Shown here: piece after piece, positions 46,271 through 58,890 of the stretch
How positions within the stretch are numbered: position 1 is the first letter of the stretch
How the letters are laid out: each line of letters begins with the position of its first letter
DNA from: Acanthaster planci
Lineage: Eukaryota > Echinodermata > Asteroidea > Valvatida > Acanthasteridae
Direction: 5' to 3'
Assembly (NCBI RefSeq): GCF_001949145.1
Contig: NW_019091365.1
Span: 873,449-935,448, forward strand
Length of the DNA: 62,000 nt
Notes under the pieces: model-generated
The model's database searches: none
What the model was told of the DNA's origin: nothing
Seen by the model: only the letters and a program-made list of their open reading frames with translations
Program-made: the position numbers and the translations under genes

Positions 46271-47106
46271 GGCTCCTGCTTTCAGCTTTGTATTTCCGGG
46301 AAACCGGGGCCTTCCTCGGCTGGCCCATCGCCCCAAGAAGACGGCGTCCGTAACCTGAGCCAAGTTCCCGCCTGCCCCCAGGGGATGAGCCTCCGACCTC
46401 ACCCACCGTGTCGGCTGCTAATTCACCCCTGCGTTTCAGACCCGAGGGCGAACGGCCTTCTTCTTCATCGGTTTGTTCAAAAACAGATAAGAGACGTCAT
46501 TCCAAGCAACGGGAACAACCCCTGAACCTTGGATGACAGCGTTCCAGTCTATTAACGAATCTCTGTCCTCCCTTGTCGACTGCCTGAGCGGACAAACCCA
46601 CAGCGGCTTCTGCCGCTCCAGACCCGGACCTACCTTTCCCGTTTCCTGCAGCCTCAGCCCGTTCTGCAGTCACAGACAACTACTTCGAACGTAGAACTCG
46701 CCGAGGTCTAAGCCAAGCTGGTGTTCCCCTTCTAGAACATTCTGAGCATCCAGGAATCCCACTCTGACACGACTGTGCTTCAGTCCGAGCAACAGACCAG
46801 GTCGCCAAAAGATGACATCGACTTTGTCGGCGATTTTCCCCTTTCAATTTCGATATCCTGGCGTGACAGTGATGCCAATCCCTCTTGGGTCAACGTCCCG
46901 TTGTTTCCGGGACGGCCCTTATAGAGGCGATACTGGACTACGGAGCCTGCCAGCCATTCGCGCGGTTAGGGCCTCCGAACTCTACACACCCTGTCTTCCG
47001 GCTACCTTCTCGGAAGAATAATTCTACCCTGGCCTTCTTGGTCCCCCAGCCACAGACGTGTATTAATAAAATCCGGACTCGCAATGCCCATAATCAGCTT
47101 GAATCC

Positions 47107-47232
47107 ACTCGCGGCCATTTTACCGAACCGACTACAAAGCTTTCCTGGCAATGCCTGCCTTTGTTCTTTATGACGTCAATAGAAGGGAGCCAACCCACGC
47201 TTTTATATTCGGCTCGGTAAAATGGCCGCTGG
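47107..47232. mobile_element. short inverted-repeat element
   Basis: gcggccattttaccgaaccg at about 47111 and its complement at about 47210 (ggctcggtaaaatggccgct) are arms of about 25 bases around 75 bases of spacer. This fits a small fold-back MITE within the GC-rich block. Confidence 0.65.
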
Positions 47233-49949
47233 TCGGCTTCTTTTTCATACAAAGGCGTTGCAAGTCCATGTTTTTTATACACATCTGTGCCCCCAGCCCG
47301 CTCTGGGAATACCCCCTATAGAGACAGCGCCAGGCAATGCGGGTTCAACACCGCCCGCATCCTGGGCATTAGTACCGCCTTAATCTCCTTATTCATGCCG
47401 CGTGTCTTACAAGGCTGGCGGTGGGAAGAACCCACACTACTTGTGCGCCAGCCCTGCTGAGCGCTCCAACACCTCGGACCTCTGTTCTCAATCACCCTTC
47501 ATTGGGGGCATGCAGGTATGGGTGCATTGCACATGTTACCTGACCCCCCCGCGTTAGTCGGTGAGACTCCAGTGGACGTAACACATTTACGCAAGCACAA
47601 TGCAGACCACAGCGTAGGTAACCGGTCTACTCTGCCGCCGAGGTTTCTGTTTACCATATGTTGTCCAATCGTTCTCATTCCTCCCTACACCCGGGACTAG
47701 ACTCGAACCAGCCGTTCTTTGGGATATTCAGTACACACTACACCCTATCATTAACCTGCGCACCAACCCTCGACTGGTGTCCGTCCCACCATAGCGAACG
47801 GTGGGTCCGGCACTACACGAAAAACAGAAAAATGAAGACGACTCCTCCAACAACAGTGCAGCATACAGGAACGAGAGAAGCGAAACTTGACACTCCAGCC
47901 ACCGCCAAACCACAAAAAAACATACGTGGCACCGTGCTGGTCACCAGGAAGAAACAATGGTCAGTAGTCCGTGGTAGAAAAGCTTCTCCAAACTATAGGA
48001 CGTGCGAGTAAAAGTTCACCTCTAAAGGAAACTCCGGTGGATTGGTGTACAAAATGGAAACGGCAGTACATTAAACAAGTTCCCAGAATGGCTAAAAAGT
48101 AGGCAAAATTTGCGGATAAAAACGGTGCAATGAATAAATTGACCACCGCCCGTGGTGAGGTTAAAGCGAGAGAGAGAGGGGGAAAATGTGCATGTACTCG
48201 GCCAGAGAGGGTGCGTGCAGGGAAAAAAACAAGTGTGTAAATAGAAGACTAACAATTCGGAAGCTGATTGGATAAACAGAGGGAAGCTAGTACGTATTCA
48301 AAAGGCAGTAAATAATTATAATAAACCAGCTCCCTGGTCAAGAAAAGAACGCGGCTACAAGGTTATATATAGTCTGGCTGCTACACACCTACAAAACCTT
48401 TCTTCAGGGATGAGTGTAAGCCTGCTCTTTCGCAAACTAACCAGTGGTCACGAAGGATTTGGGGAACAGGCACTACCACAGTTCTTCTTCCTTCGCCAGT
48501 TCCAAACAATGGCCAAAATTCTGCCCTGCTCTCTCCACAATTTTACAGGCAACGCAGGGAGATACAGACCAAAAGGGAACGTCGACGCTGCTCCGTTCCC
48601 TACATCTGACGCTAATGGCTACTTACTTCTCAGGTACCTTCGATGATTAATCTCGTAGGTACTTTACTTACTCTACTACCTGCTACAGTAGTAAGGTTCT
48701 AGCAGACACCTCGTCAGTCAGATGAATACTTGTGTCTGCTCGTTGAGCTACTCTCTTGGATTCATGTCTGCCTGGTTGTTCGGACGAACTCATTGAATCC
48801 CAGTCTCTCCTGACACATGTAGTTATTGCGTGTACACAGGGTCCCTCTTACTGTAGATTAACCCCTGTCAGATTCAACCCAGGGTTTTTGGGACTTCAAT
48901 TGTCTGATTCCCATTCCAGTTCTCTCACGTAAATTCAAGTTCTTCTACTTCATTCACGGCAAAGTAACTCTCTAGCCTCGACCCTGTCACGCTTTCAGTG
49001 TCCTAAGGGTCCTTACTCTGGTACCTTTTATCTCCTACTCCCACCAGCTAACCATTCCTGCAATCAGACATTCTGGTGACTGGCTTTTCTAGGCAGATGT
49101 ACAGATGAGGCTGGAGCTTTCCTGAACATCACTTAGAAGCATACTAGCCATACAGGTTTCTTAATCTTCAGCTTTCTGTCGTTTTTCCACTCTCCGATTA
49201 AGTGAGTTCGGCTCTCGTCCTTTGTCTGTGCCTTCACAACGCAAGCATATTTGTGACCAGTGAAACCGTGGACGGATTCTCAACTGCTGGTTTCTACTGG
49301 CACTCCCCGAATTCTATGACTTACCCCTTTGTCCGAACTTTCAGATTTCAGGGACAAGAGTATGTTGGTTGTCTCATTGTGGCTTCGCCAGATAAATCAC
49401 TACGGAGGTACGCTCTCCCTACTCCTCAAAACTACAGTTGTTCTTATGAACACCGGACTTCGAGATTAACCCGACGGTATAAAACCCACATCTCGAAGCC
49501 AACAGCTCATTAAATCAATACATATGCTTGCTCTCAGAAAAAGATATCACACAGTAGAATAGACACTTCATCACATTGTGTCAGAGACAGTTCCTTAGAT
49601 ACCAGACAACCGACTCTGCGCATTGCTGTCCCTTCCTTCACATGGAACATCTTGCTGCTGTTGTTCTGCGCCAGACCCCCTCGCCCTCAGGTCTTAGTCG
49701 CAGACAACCCTTTTCTTCTTCTTCCAATAGGCTACAGTTGTGGGGCGTGTAAGACCAACATTCCTCCCTCTGTTAACCTTACTCCCGACAATTTTGTCAG
49801 AATTGACCAGGCAGGAATGACACTTCTCTTTAAGTCGTTCAGACCTCCTAACCCTGAAGTCTGACTTTCCTAGATCCTTAATATCCCTTACATCTACATT
49901 AGTCCTCCCCACTTAGCTACGGCAATCCTTGTCGCTTTCGTAAAGAAAA

Positions 49950-52900
49950 ACGAACATGGCGGCACGACCGCAGTACATAGTGGGAGGTCAAGGGGCACCA
50001 TGGGTGATCAAGTCTTTTCAGCGAATAGCTATACACGCATGGGAAATTTGCATGTGTAGTGCTGTTCGGGTAGTTGTTCTCTAGTAGATTTACTGTGTGG
50101 GAGGATTCTACACGTAACGCGTATGTTTACTTGTACAAGATTTCTAAGACATCAATGCGTAGTCTGGTTCTCAGACCGATGAATCCAGCTATTCGATTTT
50201 GATTCTTTGGTGCGGTATCACCCAATGAAGTCATCCTGACAAAAAAACGACAAATTGGTCCGTTTTCCCGAAAATATCCGAAACACTCCGAACTCGTCGG
50301 ATGGTGCCGTTAATGGTCGAACATTTTTGGCCGTGTTCACGCCACGGTACCGATCAGTGGGTGAATGTAAGCATTGACACCAACGTATACAGTCATAATG
50401 GATGTATTAACGGCGATGAATCCTGGAATTCTTGAATTAATACGCTAAAATCGAAGCTTGTATTGGTTCGTTTTGTATTTAAGATGAATGATGCGCTGCA
50501 ACTTTAGCAAAGTGATAAACCTGGCATTAAGACCAACGCCTGCTACTACTGAACATGTTCAGTTTCAGAGGCAATCCAGCGGGTCTGGCTGAAAACCGTG
50601 TTAGTGCATTTGTATTGCGTAGCATTATTCTCATGTCCATACCCTAAATGAAATAAAAGGAGAAAATGAAATACGAAACGGCTTCAATCCAAGACCACGA
50701 CGTCAATTTTATATTACCCACCACATCATGCGCAGACCAAGCCCCCTACACAGGGCGTCCCTGTTGACCCCTCGACATGTTGCGTCGTGAACTATATTTA
50801 GCCATTGGTGTTACCTGACCAGAATGTTATGAGTCGTCAAAAAGGGGGACTAGACTAGTTAGTGCAAAGCAGCGGGGTGCGTCCCTGTAAATAGGCCACA
50901 GCCGAGCTCATTAATAAAAGTTATACCGTCAAAATATTCTGTGTTACATGTAGAGAGTCCTGAGCGCCATGGAGTCAGGGAGTTGAAGAACTGTGGCACT
51001 GAACCTCTGGCCTTCACTTAGGGCTTCCAATTCTGAGCAATTTGGATGCAACTGGGTCCAAAAAAAGCGGCAGTATATTCAGCTGTTTTGTAGAGGTATG
51101 CATTTTCAAAATGGCTACTTTTCCGGGCAGGGAAATTTCCTTCCTTCAAAATTCATTAGTCAACCCACTACAAATTAAAAGGAGAATGAAAGAGGGCATG
51201 TCAAACAACATCTTTTTCGGTCCAGCTTGGACACTCTGTGAGAGTATTTTAAAAATAATTTTGGATTATAGGCATTTATCACTGGTGTCAATGGGAATTT
51301 ACTTATAGGGGTGCACAAAGCGCGCTGGTCTAATGAGTCGTCAGAGGGCGCACAATACGTAATCCGTGATCGAGCCACGTATTCGGCCAAGACACCTATG
51401 GGTGCAGAGAACGAACTCAAGCCACGTTGAAAACTGTGTAAAATCAAAAATGTTCAAGGCTAAATAATACGCAAGTCGACATAACCGGAATTTCTCAAAC
51501 AAAAATTGAATTTCAGCAAGATTGCCCTGATGGAAGTCTCCCAACTCAAGATGATCCGGGACCATATTTCCACAATCCCTGAATTTTTACTACCAACCAA
51601 TATCCTTTTTTAAAAGACACTGCGGGGCGCTTTTGTGCAAATGAGCTCAGCAAAATTTTCCTTTAATTTTTAAATTAGTTCACTGCACTCATGGGGCCCG
51701 AGCGGAGCCGAGAGAGAACACAACTTTCGACCTTTTCAACCATGCCCTATTAAATAACTTTATACTGCAGGAAACTATTCACCGCTCGTACCATGTAGGC
51801 CTACCACTTTTGTCTGGATACCAGACCCAGTGATTCTGACTACTCTTCGAATCAAGGTCTGGTATTCCACCCAACGTCTACGTGACCAAGCCTGGAGGAA
51901 TTCCCAGCCAGGTAAATAGGCTAGCTGTTGAACGTAATCTCCCGTATCCTAATGGCAGCTGTTGATCCTACAATATTTGACTTTACATTAAAATCGAAGG
52001 GCGCCCTAGCCGAAATCAACCAAACGAAATGCAGAATATATAATTCCCACACATGCAGGGTGCACCACTGTAATGAAATCGAAAAAACTCGGGCTCTCAA
52101 CTTGTGACCCCTGATCATATCTATTTATATCCATGGGTGATACCTGACCTAAGATCTATTATCAAGAGTCGTCAGGGAATCTTACGACAGGGAATCACAC
52201 TAGTACGACTTGTACATGAAGGTGCTCCTACTTTAAAACGTCGTACCGTGAATCAGACTTTAAAAGGCTTTAAGGGGGAGTTATTGAAAACAGCGGTCAC
52301 TTCACACGGATCTTCCCTTGATGGCATTCGTCGAAAGAAATTAGCGAGATGTTTCACTACTTACGATGTCAACCGAGAATAGTAGACGGTACACTAACGT
52401 GTCGCAAAACGTGTTTTACAGCTCACCCACATCGGAACCCTACAGATTTCCTTCGTACTCGCACACTTTGAACGAACGAAATTTTTCAAGGTTTTATTTT
52501 GTTGTCCATAATTTCCTCTCACACCAGAAAGTAATACATGTAGCTACAATGATTTTAGAGGGTTTTGGAGTGAAAAAAGTGCAAAAGCTGATAGAAAATG
52601 ACGTTGAAATTTGCCACTGTACATTTTCAATGAGCTGCTCATGCTTGCTTGGTCTTGCCATTTGTGCGCATCGCGCATAAATTAGAATTTATTAGTGGAC
52701 GGGTCTATTGCCGTGCCTTTCGTCGCGAGTGCAGTTGCGCATGTTTTGCAACATGTCGCTCATGAGGGCGCTTTTTACACCATCCATTCAGCCCCCTTTC
52801 CACTGTATTACGAATTTAACCTCCAAATGGGATTTAAGTATGTGTAGGCCAACCCTCTTTACACGGTCTCGTCAATTGTTTGGCCAGTCAATTCGTTGAA

Positions 52901-55700
52901 CTTTGTAAACTTAAGATTTAAAACTTCGCACAGTAATCGTCAGTGTATTTTTGTATGCCTTCACATTTAGCGGAGCTTCTTAACGGGACGACAACATCAG
53001 AAATTACGTTTTATTTCGAGGAAAAGGGTCTTGCTTTTTCCTTTCCTTTTATTCATTTCGGGCCTGTAATGTGTTGACCCGAGGCCCCATCCCAAATATT
53101 TAAACCACACAGGAATATTGAACAGTGGCGTTGGAAATATGGGAAAGGTGGGGGGATGACTAGTGCGGCAATGGAAATTTGAAAAGCGGGGGGGGGGACC
53201 ATATACACTATATAGGGAGTGATTTTCATGATCATGAAAGATGTGCATCTGTAATGTGTATCAAATTCATGTAGAATCTTACGTCACAATGGTATATTTC
53301 TGGCTTGTTAAAATTGCTTTCCCTTTTTAAAGATTTGCAAACATTTTAGTCGTTGGGAAATCCTGAAAATTCTTCACAATCAACTTTTATGTTTTTACTC
53401 GTCACAAAAAATGTGGGGGTGATTCAATAGCCAAATTCCCCTACCTCAAAAAGTGTGTGTGGGGGGGTATATACTCCCCACCCCCAGGATTTACGCCCAT
53501 AATAGTGAACCTAATTATTCTTGTGGAACTACAATTTTTCGTACAGATATATCAATTCCGTCTCTCGTGAATAGCTGGCCCTTTTCAATCGCCCAAAACT
53601 AGTTCCGGCAGACCATCAGGTGATTTTTAGAAGACAATTGGCCCAACTTTTACTCTTTTTTCCCTACAGGTGGCTTTCAATCACTAGCTCCCAGGGGCTG
53701 AAAAAATACAATACCGCAACCATGGTCTGAAATTTCAGGCCCTTTGTGCAACTTTCAGTAATAAAAAATGTCCACTCAATAATGTCTAAAACACCCGGAC
53801 AATGCTTTTCTAATCCTTTCGGGCTGTCTGGGAGAACGAAAAAGCCCTTAAAAAATCTCTTGTTATCGGGGTTTATTGCACTCCCCAAACGTGCACCATT
53901 GTGTTGATATAAACCCCTTTCCTTTGAAAATGACTGGCAGGGTTTTAGAATGGAATGCGTCCCACCTTTGGTGCACAGGTTGTTTGCTGATTCTTTGCAA
54001 TCCCTCCACTTTCCAACTGTAAACTCAGGGTTGAATTAAGGGTTCCAAGGACTTTAGGCGCAAAAATTCCAGATAGGCCCCATTCTGCCCGAGACTGATT
54101 ATTTTACTGTGCCAGACAGCACAGCAACCTTCAGCTTTTCATGGTGATGTGGTGAACTAGTTTTTGATGCTTTTGAGAAATTGAAACATAGAGAAGGACA
54201 CTGAGCAGTCATAATGGCGTTCCGTTTTGGGGGCACGCTCCCATTACTTTCAAGTCTTATCAAAGTTCTGTAGGGTCCCAAACTTTCCGTAGGCCCTGGG
54301 CACAGTGCCAATACTGTGCCTGTTAAATAAACTGGCCCTCATAACACTTTCTACCATAATTATGACATCGGCATAGCTAAAGGCCAAAATATTATGTTCC
54401 AATCCACACTGTGTTTTGCTCCAATCACAAATATCTTCCATTGGTATTTGTAAGGACCAGCAGAGGACACAAAATATGAGTGGTTTTGACTCACCATTTC
54501 TTGTAAAAGGTTTCTCGTCGAAAAACAACAAAGAAATCCACTTTAAGGCATTAAAATATTTTCAATACACCCAAGTTTTCTGTCAGCCTTTAACGGCAAA
54601 CTCATTGCAATGATTGCATGCATACAACAAGCACACAAGGAAGACGTATCAGTGTAGCGCTCTTTGTTTATTGTTTTCGTAGTAGAGTCTCTAAGAAAAA
54701 GATCATTATTTTCTCGGCAGTAGATGAAAATTTTGTAAAAAATGAAAACTGAATTGCCTAATTTCTAAATCTTTCAGAATCTCAGGACCTCGTTTGCTCC
54801 ACTTCCTTCCTGACAATGTTTTGAAAAAGCCAAACTAAACTTTTTAAACGAGAACGATAATTTCCTGGGGCTGCTGCCACAAAGCTGACACAAATGTCAC
54901 GTGATAGTAGCACCAGATTTTGTTGAAAAAAATGTGAATATTGCATTGTCGTGTCTGCATAGTTGTAGGTATAGACACGAAACAAGTGTTTTGTGTTTTT
55001 CTTTCTAAACTTATTTATGCATCGTCGCTTCAAGGAAAGTCTACAATGTCTACAACTGGAAATTTCGTAGGAATTCCACTGTTTTATCTCATTTTTATTT
55101 CTAGAAATAGTAAGTCATTCAGTCATCTCATCGAAGTTTAAACTTACGATCCATTACAAACCGATGTATGACATAGTTGGACTCAGTCTGACGATTTTCC
55201 GCAAACGCTTTGGAGTCTTGGAATTATCAGTGGCCCGCTAGTGAGAAACAACAGATAGGGGAAGATTTTTGTCTTTCCGCTAGTATTAAATCTACTAACC
55301 TGTAAAAATTCTTTAGAGATGACCCACTCGTCGACATCAAAAGTACCGCATCTAATTAGCATTTAAGAATTCTTATCAAACATGCACAAAATAACTGGCT
55401 TTTGGGAGTGAACGATTAGGATTTTCCCTCATTGTTGTGTTAGCTTTTTAAACGAACGTCATTATAGAGCACCTGGGATTTAACGGTGAGTCTTGAACCC
55501 AAATTTACCCTTCCCAGGGAAGCTCATGATGCCCAAGACACCACCCCCCCTCCGCCATTGTGCCACACCGGACTGACATTACATGTAGAATGTACGTCTG
55601 TCAAAGCTAGGAGTTTAAGATGTAGGCGTATCTTCGTTTCTTTTTTCGGAACAAAATGACAACCTCTTAAGGGACTGAAGCCCACGAAGCCCCTCCGCAG
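49950..55700. other. gene-free interval with scattered repeat fragments
   Basis: No gene recognised. A phrase ggtgttacctgaccagaatg with gagtcgtcaaa at 50809 recurs diverged at 52136 (ggtgatacctgacctaagat with gagtcgtcaggg), so both belong to one dispersed repeat. G- and C-rich hAT-like ends occur near 53.1-53.5 kb. A plus-strand frame at 52104-52382 has no family match. Confidence 0.45.
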
Positions 55701-56086
55701 GTGTGTCACTAACGAACGTTGTCGGTTATAACGAACGCCGTCGGCTGTCGTTTTCGACGTCATATAGCCTAAGATATATCTTGCCTAGAAAATGTGTCTT
55801 TAAAAAGCTGAGTGCCAATTGCTTGCCTGTGTCAACGGACCCGTGAGCTAAAAGCGGAAGGGTGCGTCTGTACCAATGCTGGAACTAGCATGGAAATATC
55901 CTCTATAACATTCCCAAATTTTGTTGGTAATTTCCGCCCAGTAAATATTTTGAGGAGATGATAAACCGGAATCTATACACCATGTTTATTTGTCCGGATA
56001 TTTTCCCGTGTCGCAGATTTATGTGGGGGAGGACATCTGCCGCTGATTTAAAAAAACATCACGTGCGCTAGCCGACGGTAACTTAC

Positions 56087-58890
56087 CTCGAAACAGATAG
56101 CCGGGACATGAAACAGCTTGTCCTCGTCACAGATTCCAAGATGAAAGTCTGTGACATGTGAGCTTTCAGTTTGGAAAGTTGCACCTGCAAAAGTGAGCAG
56201 AGTTCTATTATAAACTGAGCACACTGGACAAAGCAAGAGACGTCATTAAACTTGGTATCCCCTTAAAAGAACAAACAAACTAAGGCTCACCCTCGTTCTA
56301 TTTAATGACCAGGTTTACATGATGATCACAATTAAGGAAACTTAAGACTGCGTTATTAGGGTTTGTATGTTTGTTTGATGTGACTCGTTATTGGGTATTT
56401 TTTTCTTTTGCTTTGTTTCGTTAATAGTATGCCTTTAATTCTTCTATATTGGGTGTATGATTTTCAGGGCTGCCAAACATGGGTGTTTTTTGAAAACTCG
56501 GCTTTGCCTTGGTTTTGGGCTTCAAGCATTAGTTTCATTAAGGCTCCATGCAATTCTATTTTGCGCCAAATGTTATTTTCATTTGGTTCCAGTGAAGTAG
56601 ACGTTTGAAAATGATTCGTGGGTCTCGGATAAAGACAATGCCGCAAGGAAACAGGGAATCTGATATTAAACTAGAGCTTCGGTAAGGAGCGTGAGGACAG
56701 TGGGAACTACCGAAGGATTCCAGACGCTTTAATATGGTTAATGATATGTTCGATCATGTTCCTGCTGACCAGTGTCCGGACTGACGTATCGTCCAGTCGA
56801 ATATATCGGCACACATTCTTCTTTCTGCACAGTGCGCACGCGGTGCACGTCCTGCCCGGGATGTGTCTTCGACATGTACCATGAGTCAACCTCCACGGCA
56901 CGATCACCCAGACTAGATGACCCAACGTAGGTGGCATCGTCTAGATGAGAGACAAAATCGAAGTTATAAATACGAATTTGGCTTTTGTCTGTTAACAGTA
57001 AACCAAAAGCTTTTGTCAGAAATAAATCAAATTTTAGGGAAGTAATTATTGCAGCATTTTCACTGAGCTACAAAGTGAAAGACAAAATGAACAGTTTGAA
57101 AATTTCCCTCACCCGGTATACAGTCCTCGGGAAACTCGCCCTCCAATTCATTCGACCTGCAGATTAATTCTCCTCCAATCCTTGTAATGGAGTATGATAC
57201 CCCCTGCATAAAACAACGAAAAACATTTGACCGCTAACCGAGAAAATGCTTGGTAGACTTGGAGTTCCAAAGTGAAGAAAGGTTTATGGAAATACTAGAA
57301 ATAGGAATGAAAATGTGTTGAATCTAAAGCTTTCTTGCCCTTCTCTGTTGGACCACATCTCGTGGCCCAAACATCAACGAGGGGTCACCTCGGGTCTCAT
57401 TAACTTTATGTTAATGACATGTTAAATGAATGTTAAATTTTAAAACAATTTCTCGCAAGTAGGACCGTTGAACTTTGGAATACCATGGTATGGCTTCACT
57501 AGCTGAGCGACTCGGCTTTTCCCAAGTCTGTTTTCCCTAAAGCTTGACAGTTCTGTGGGTGCAAAGACCGGCGGCTCTATATGGGTTGGGTAACAAGACA
57601 ATACCTCTTCCCTCTAAAGAGTCATTTAAAAATACATTTCTGAAAAAGAACTACTAGAACTACTTTATTTGCCTTCCTCCCCAAAGCGTGTAAAAAACCC
57701 CAACCTTAGCCCAGTGCTTGAAACGCCCCAACAGAAATCCTCAGATTTCCCCCACCCTTCAAATTGCCTCTCCCCTTGTAAATTGGATACTTGATCGGCA
57801 CGTACTGAGTGGTAGTCGTCGATGGTATGGTAGCTCTCCTCGGTCCCGTTGAAGAAGCCTAGGTGGATGCGGCTGGCAATCTTCTCAGCGATCCTGTCGT
57901 ATGCCCCAGTGGCTTGCTGCATCTCAACAATGAGTCCCGCTTCCCCCAGTGAGTACGTCAGGAAGTGAGCTGCGATGGTTTATGAGACAGAACACGCAAT
58001 ATGACCTGGCATATTCAAAACTGTTTAGCGAAACTTTGAAGGTCGTTGCAATAACAAACAGGAGCATGATTAATTAGGCCTAGAGTTTTAAATCTTTTTT
58101 CCACGTGGAAGAATTAATTGAAAAATGACAAGGACAATAATTGAAATTTAATGTCCTCATGCCATCAGTTTTTAGTCTAAGTGTCGGGAAGGTCCATTGT
58201 GTTTTACAGAAAAACAATGCACGACTTTTATAGTCCCTTTCTTCTCCTGTGGGCCTAATAATTTATTGTTAAGACGGGTCACATCGATATAGACTTTATA
58301 ATTATTTTGATTGCATGTACAATGAAATGTTGCTGTAGATGTTCATCATAAGCTCTTCGTAATTGAAAACTGGTTGTGGGTCTGATCGAATTTGAGATGG
58401 TCAGTCCGATCCGATGGCTCTAGGCGAACTTCCGAATCCGATCCAAATCCGACAAAAGACTAGTGCTGAATCTAACCCGAACCCTTGTTGCCCCTTTTGC
58501 AAGTCACCAACTACGTGTACGCGTATATTCTAAAAATTAATGAATTTGGATGAAACCAAAGTCGACATTCCTTTCTAACCTGCAACTGCGTTAACCAGAG
58601 TTTTCATTTACTGCAATCATGCAAAGCGATGAATTTTGTCTCCCAAATAGAGCACTACTGCATAGTGGAGCTGTATGTTGGGCTGCAGCTACGCCGCAAC
58701 GGAAAGCGTTACGTAAAACGTACTCGAAAGGGAACTTACTCGACTTAAACGTGAAGTAACTCGGTGCGCAGCATGGTTTCGGCTCCTGCTCCCGCAGGTC
58801 CCCGTAAAAACCAGCAACATCTGGCGGTACCTGAACCTTAGCGGCTGCTAAAGTTACAAGTATGAACCCTACGGCCACAAATGTATGCAT
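56087..58890 (-). CDS. ependymin-related secreted protein (5 exons seen, at least 225 aa)
   Basis: Secreted glycoprotein of the ependymin-related family; in vertebrates members are extracellular or lysosomal lipid-binding proteins, and the role here is unknown. Exons: 58740-58890 (signal peptide MHTFVAVGFILVTLAAA, then PKPCCAPSYF, the family's N-terminal cysteine motif), 57806-57969 (YSLGEAGLIVEMQQATGAYD, SRIHLGFFNGTEESYHTIDD with an N-glycosylation site NGT), 57113-57203 (GVSYSITRIGGELIC, ELEGEFPEDCIP), 56770-56940 (DATYVGSSSLGDRAVEVDSW, QKEECVPIYS) and 56087-56184 (FHLGICDEDKLFHVPAIC). Phases 1, 0, 1 and 1 all agree. The exon 5 donor (gag|gtaagt) shows that a short terminal exon remains. 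A tag|CTTTGA at about 55604-55610 could supply it (Leu, stop) but is unproven. The exon 4 donor (GTCAGC) is weak. The cysteine pattern and length fit the family. Confidence 0.93.
58382..58453. repeat. palindromic word island (ATCCGA / TCGGAT family)
   Basis: Within intron 1 of the minus-strand ependymin-related gene, tctgatcgaatt, cagtccgatccgatgg, cttccgaatccgatcc and aaatccgac repeat one six-base word with small changes in 72 bases. Confidence 0.6.

Larger units (their letters stand above)
44880..49920. repeat. 5-kb GC-rich decayed repetitive block, probable mobile origin
   Basis: Base composition is visibly more GC-rich than on either side, with short repeats inside: a hairpin motif near 44.9-45.8 kb, a 190-bp tandem copy at 46.0-46.3 kb and an inverted repeat at 47.1 kb. 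Reading frames are many but short, in all phases, and none shows an RT, integrase, recombinase or transposase motif I can recognise. A dead retroelement or large DNA transposon is the simplest explanation. A processed or transferred sequence is not excluded. Confidence 0.45.

Noticed and set aside
52104-52382. 92-codon plus-strand frame
   Set aside because: It overlaps a dispersed repeat phrase also found at 50.8 kb, so it is more likely repeat than gene.
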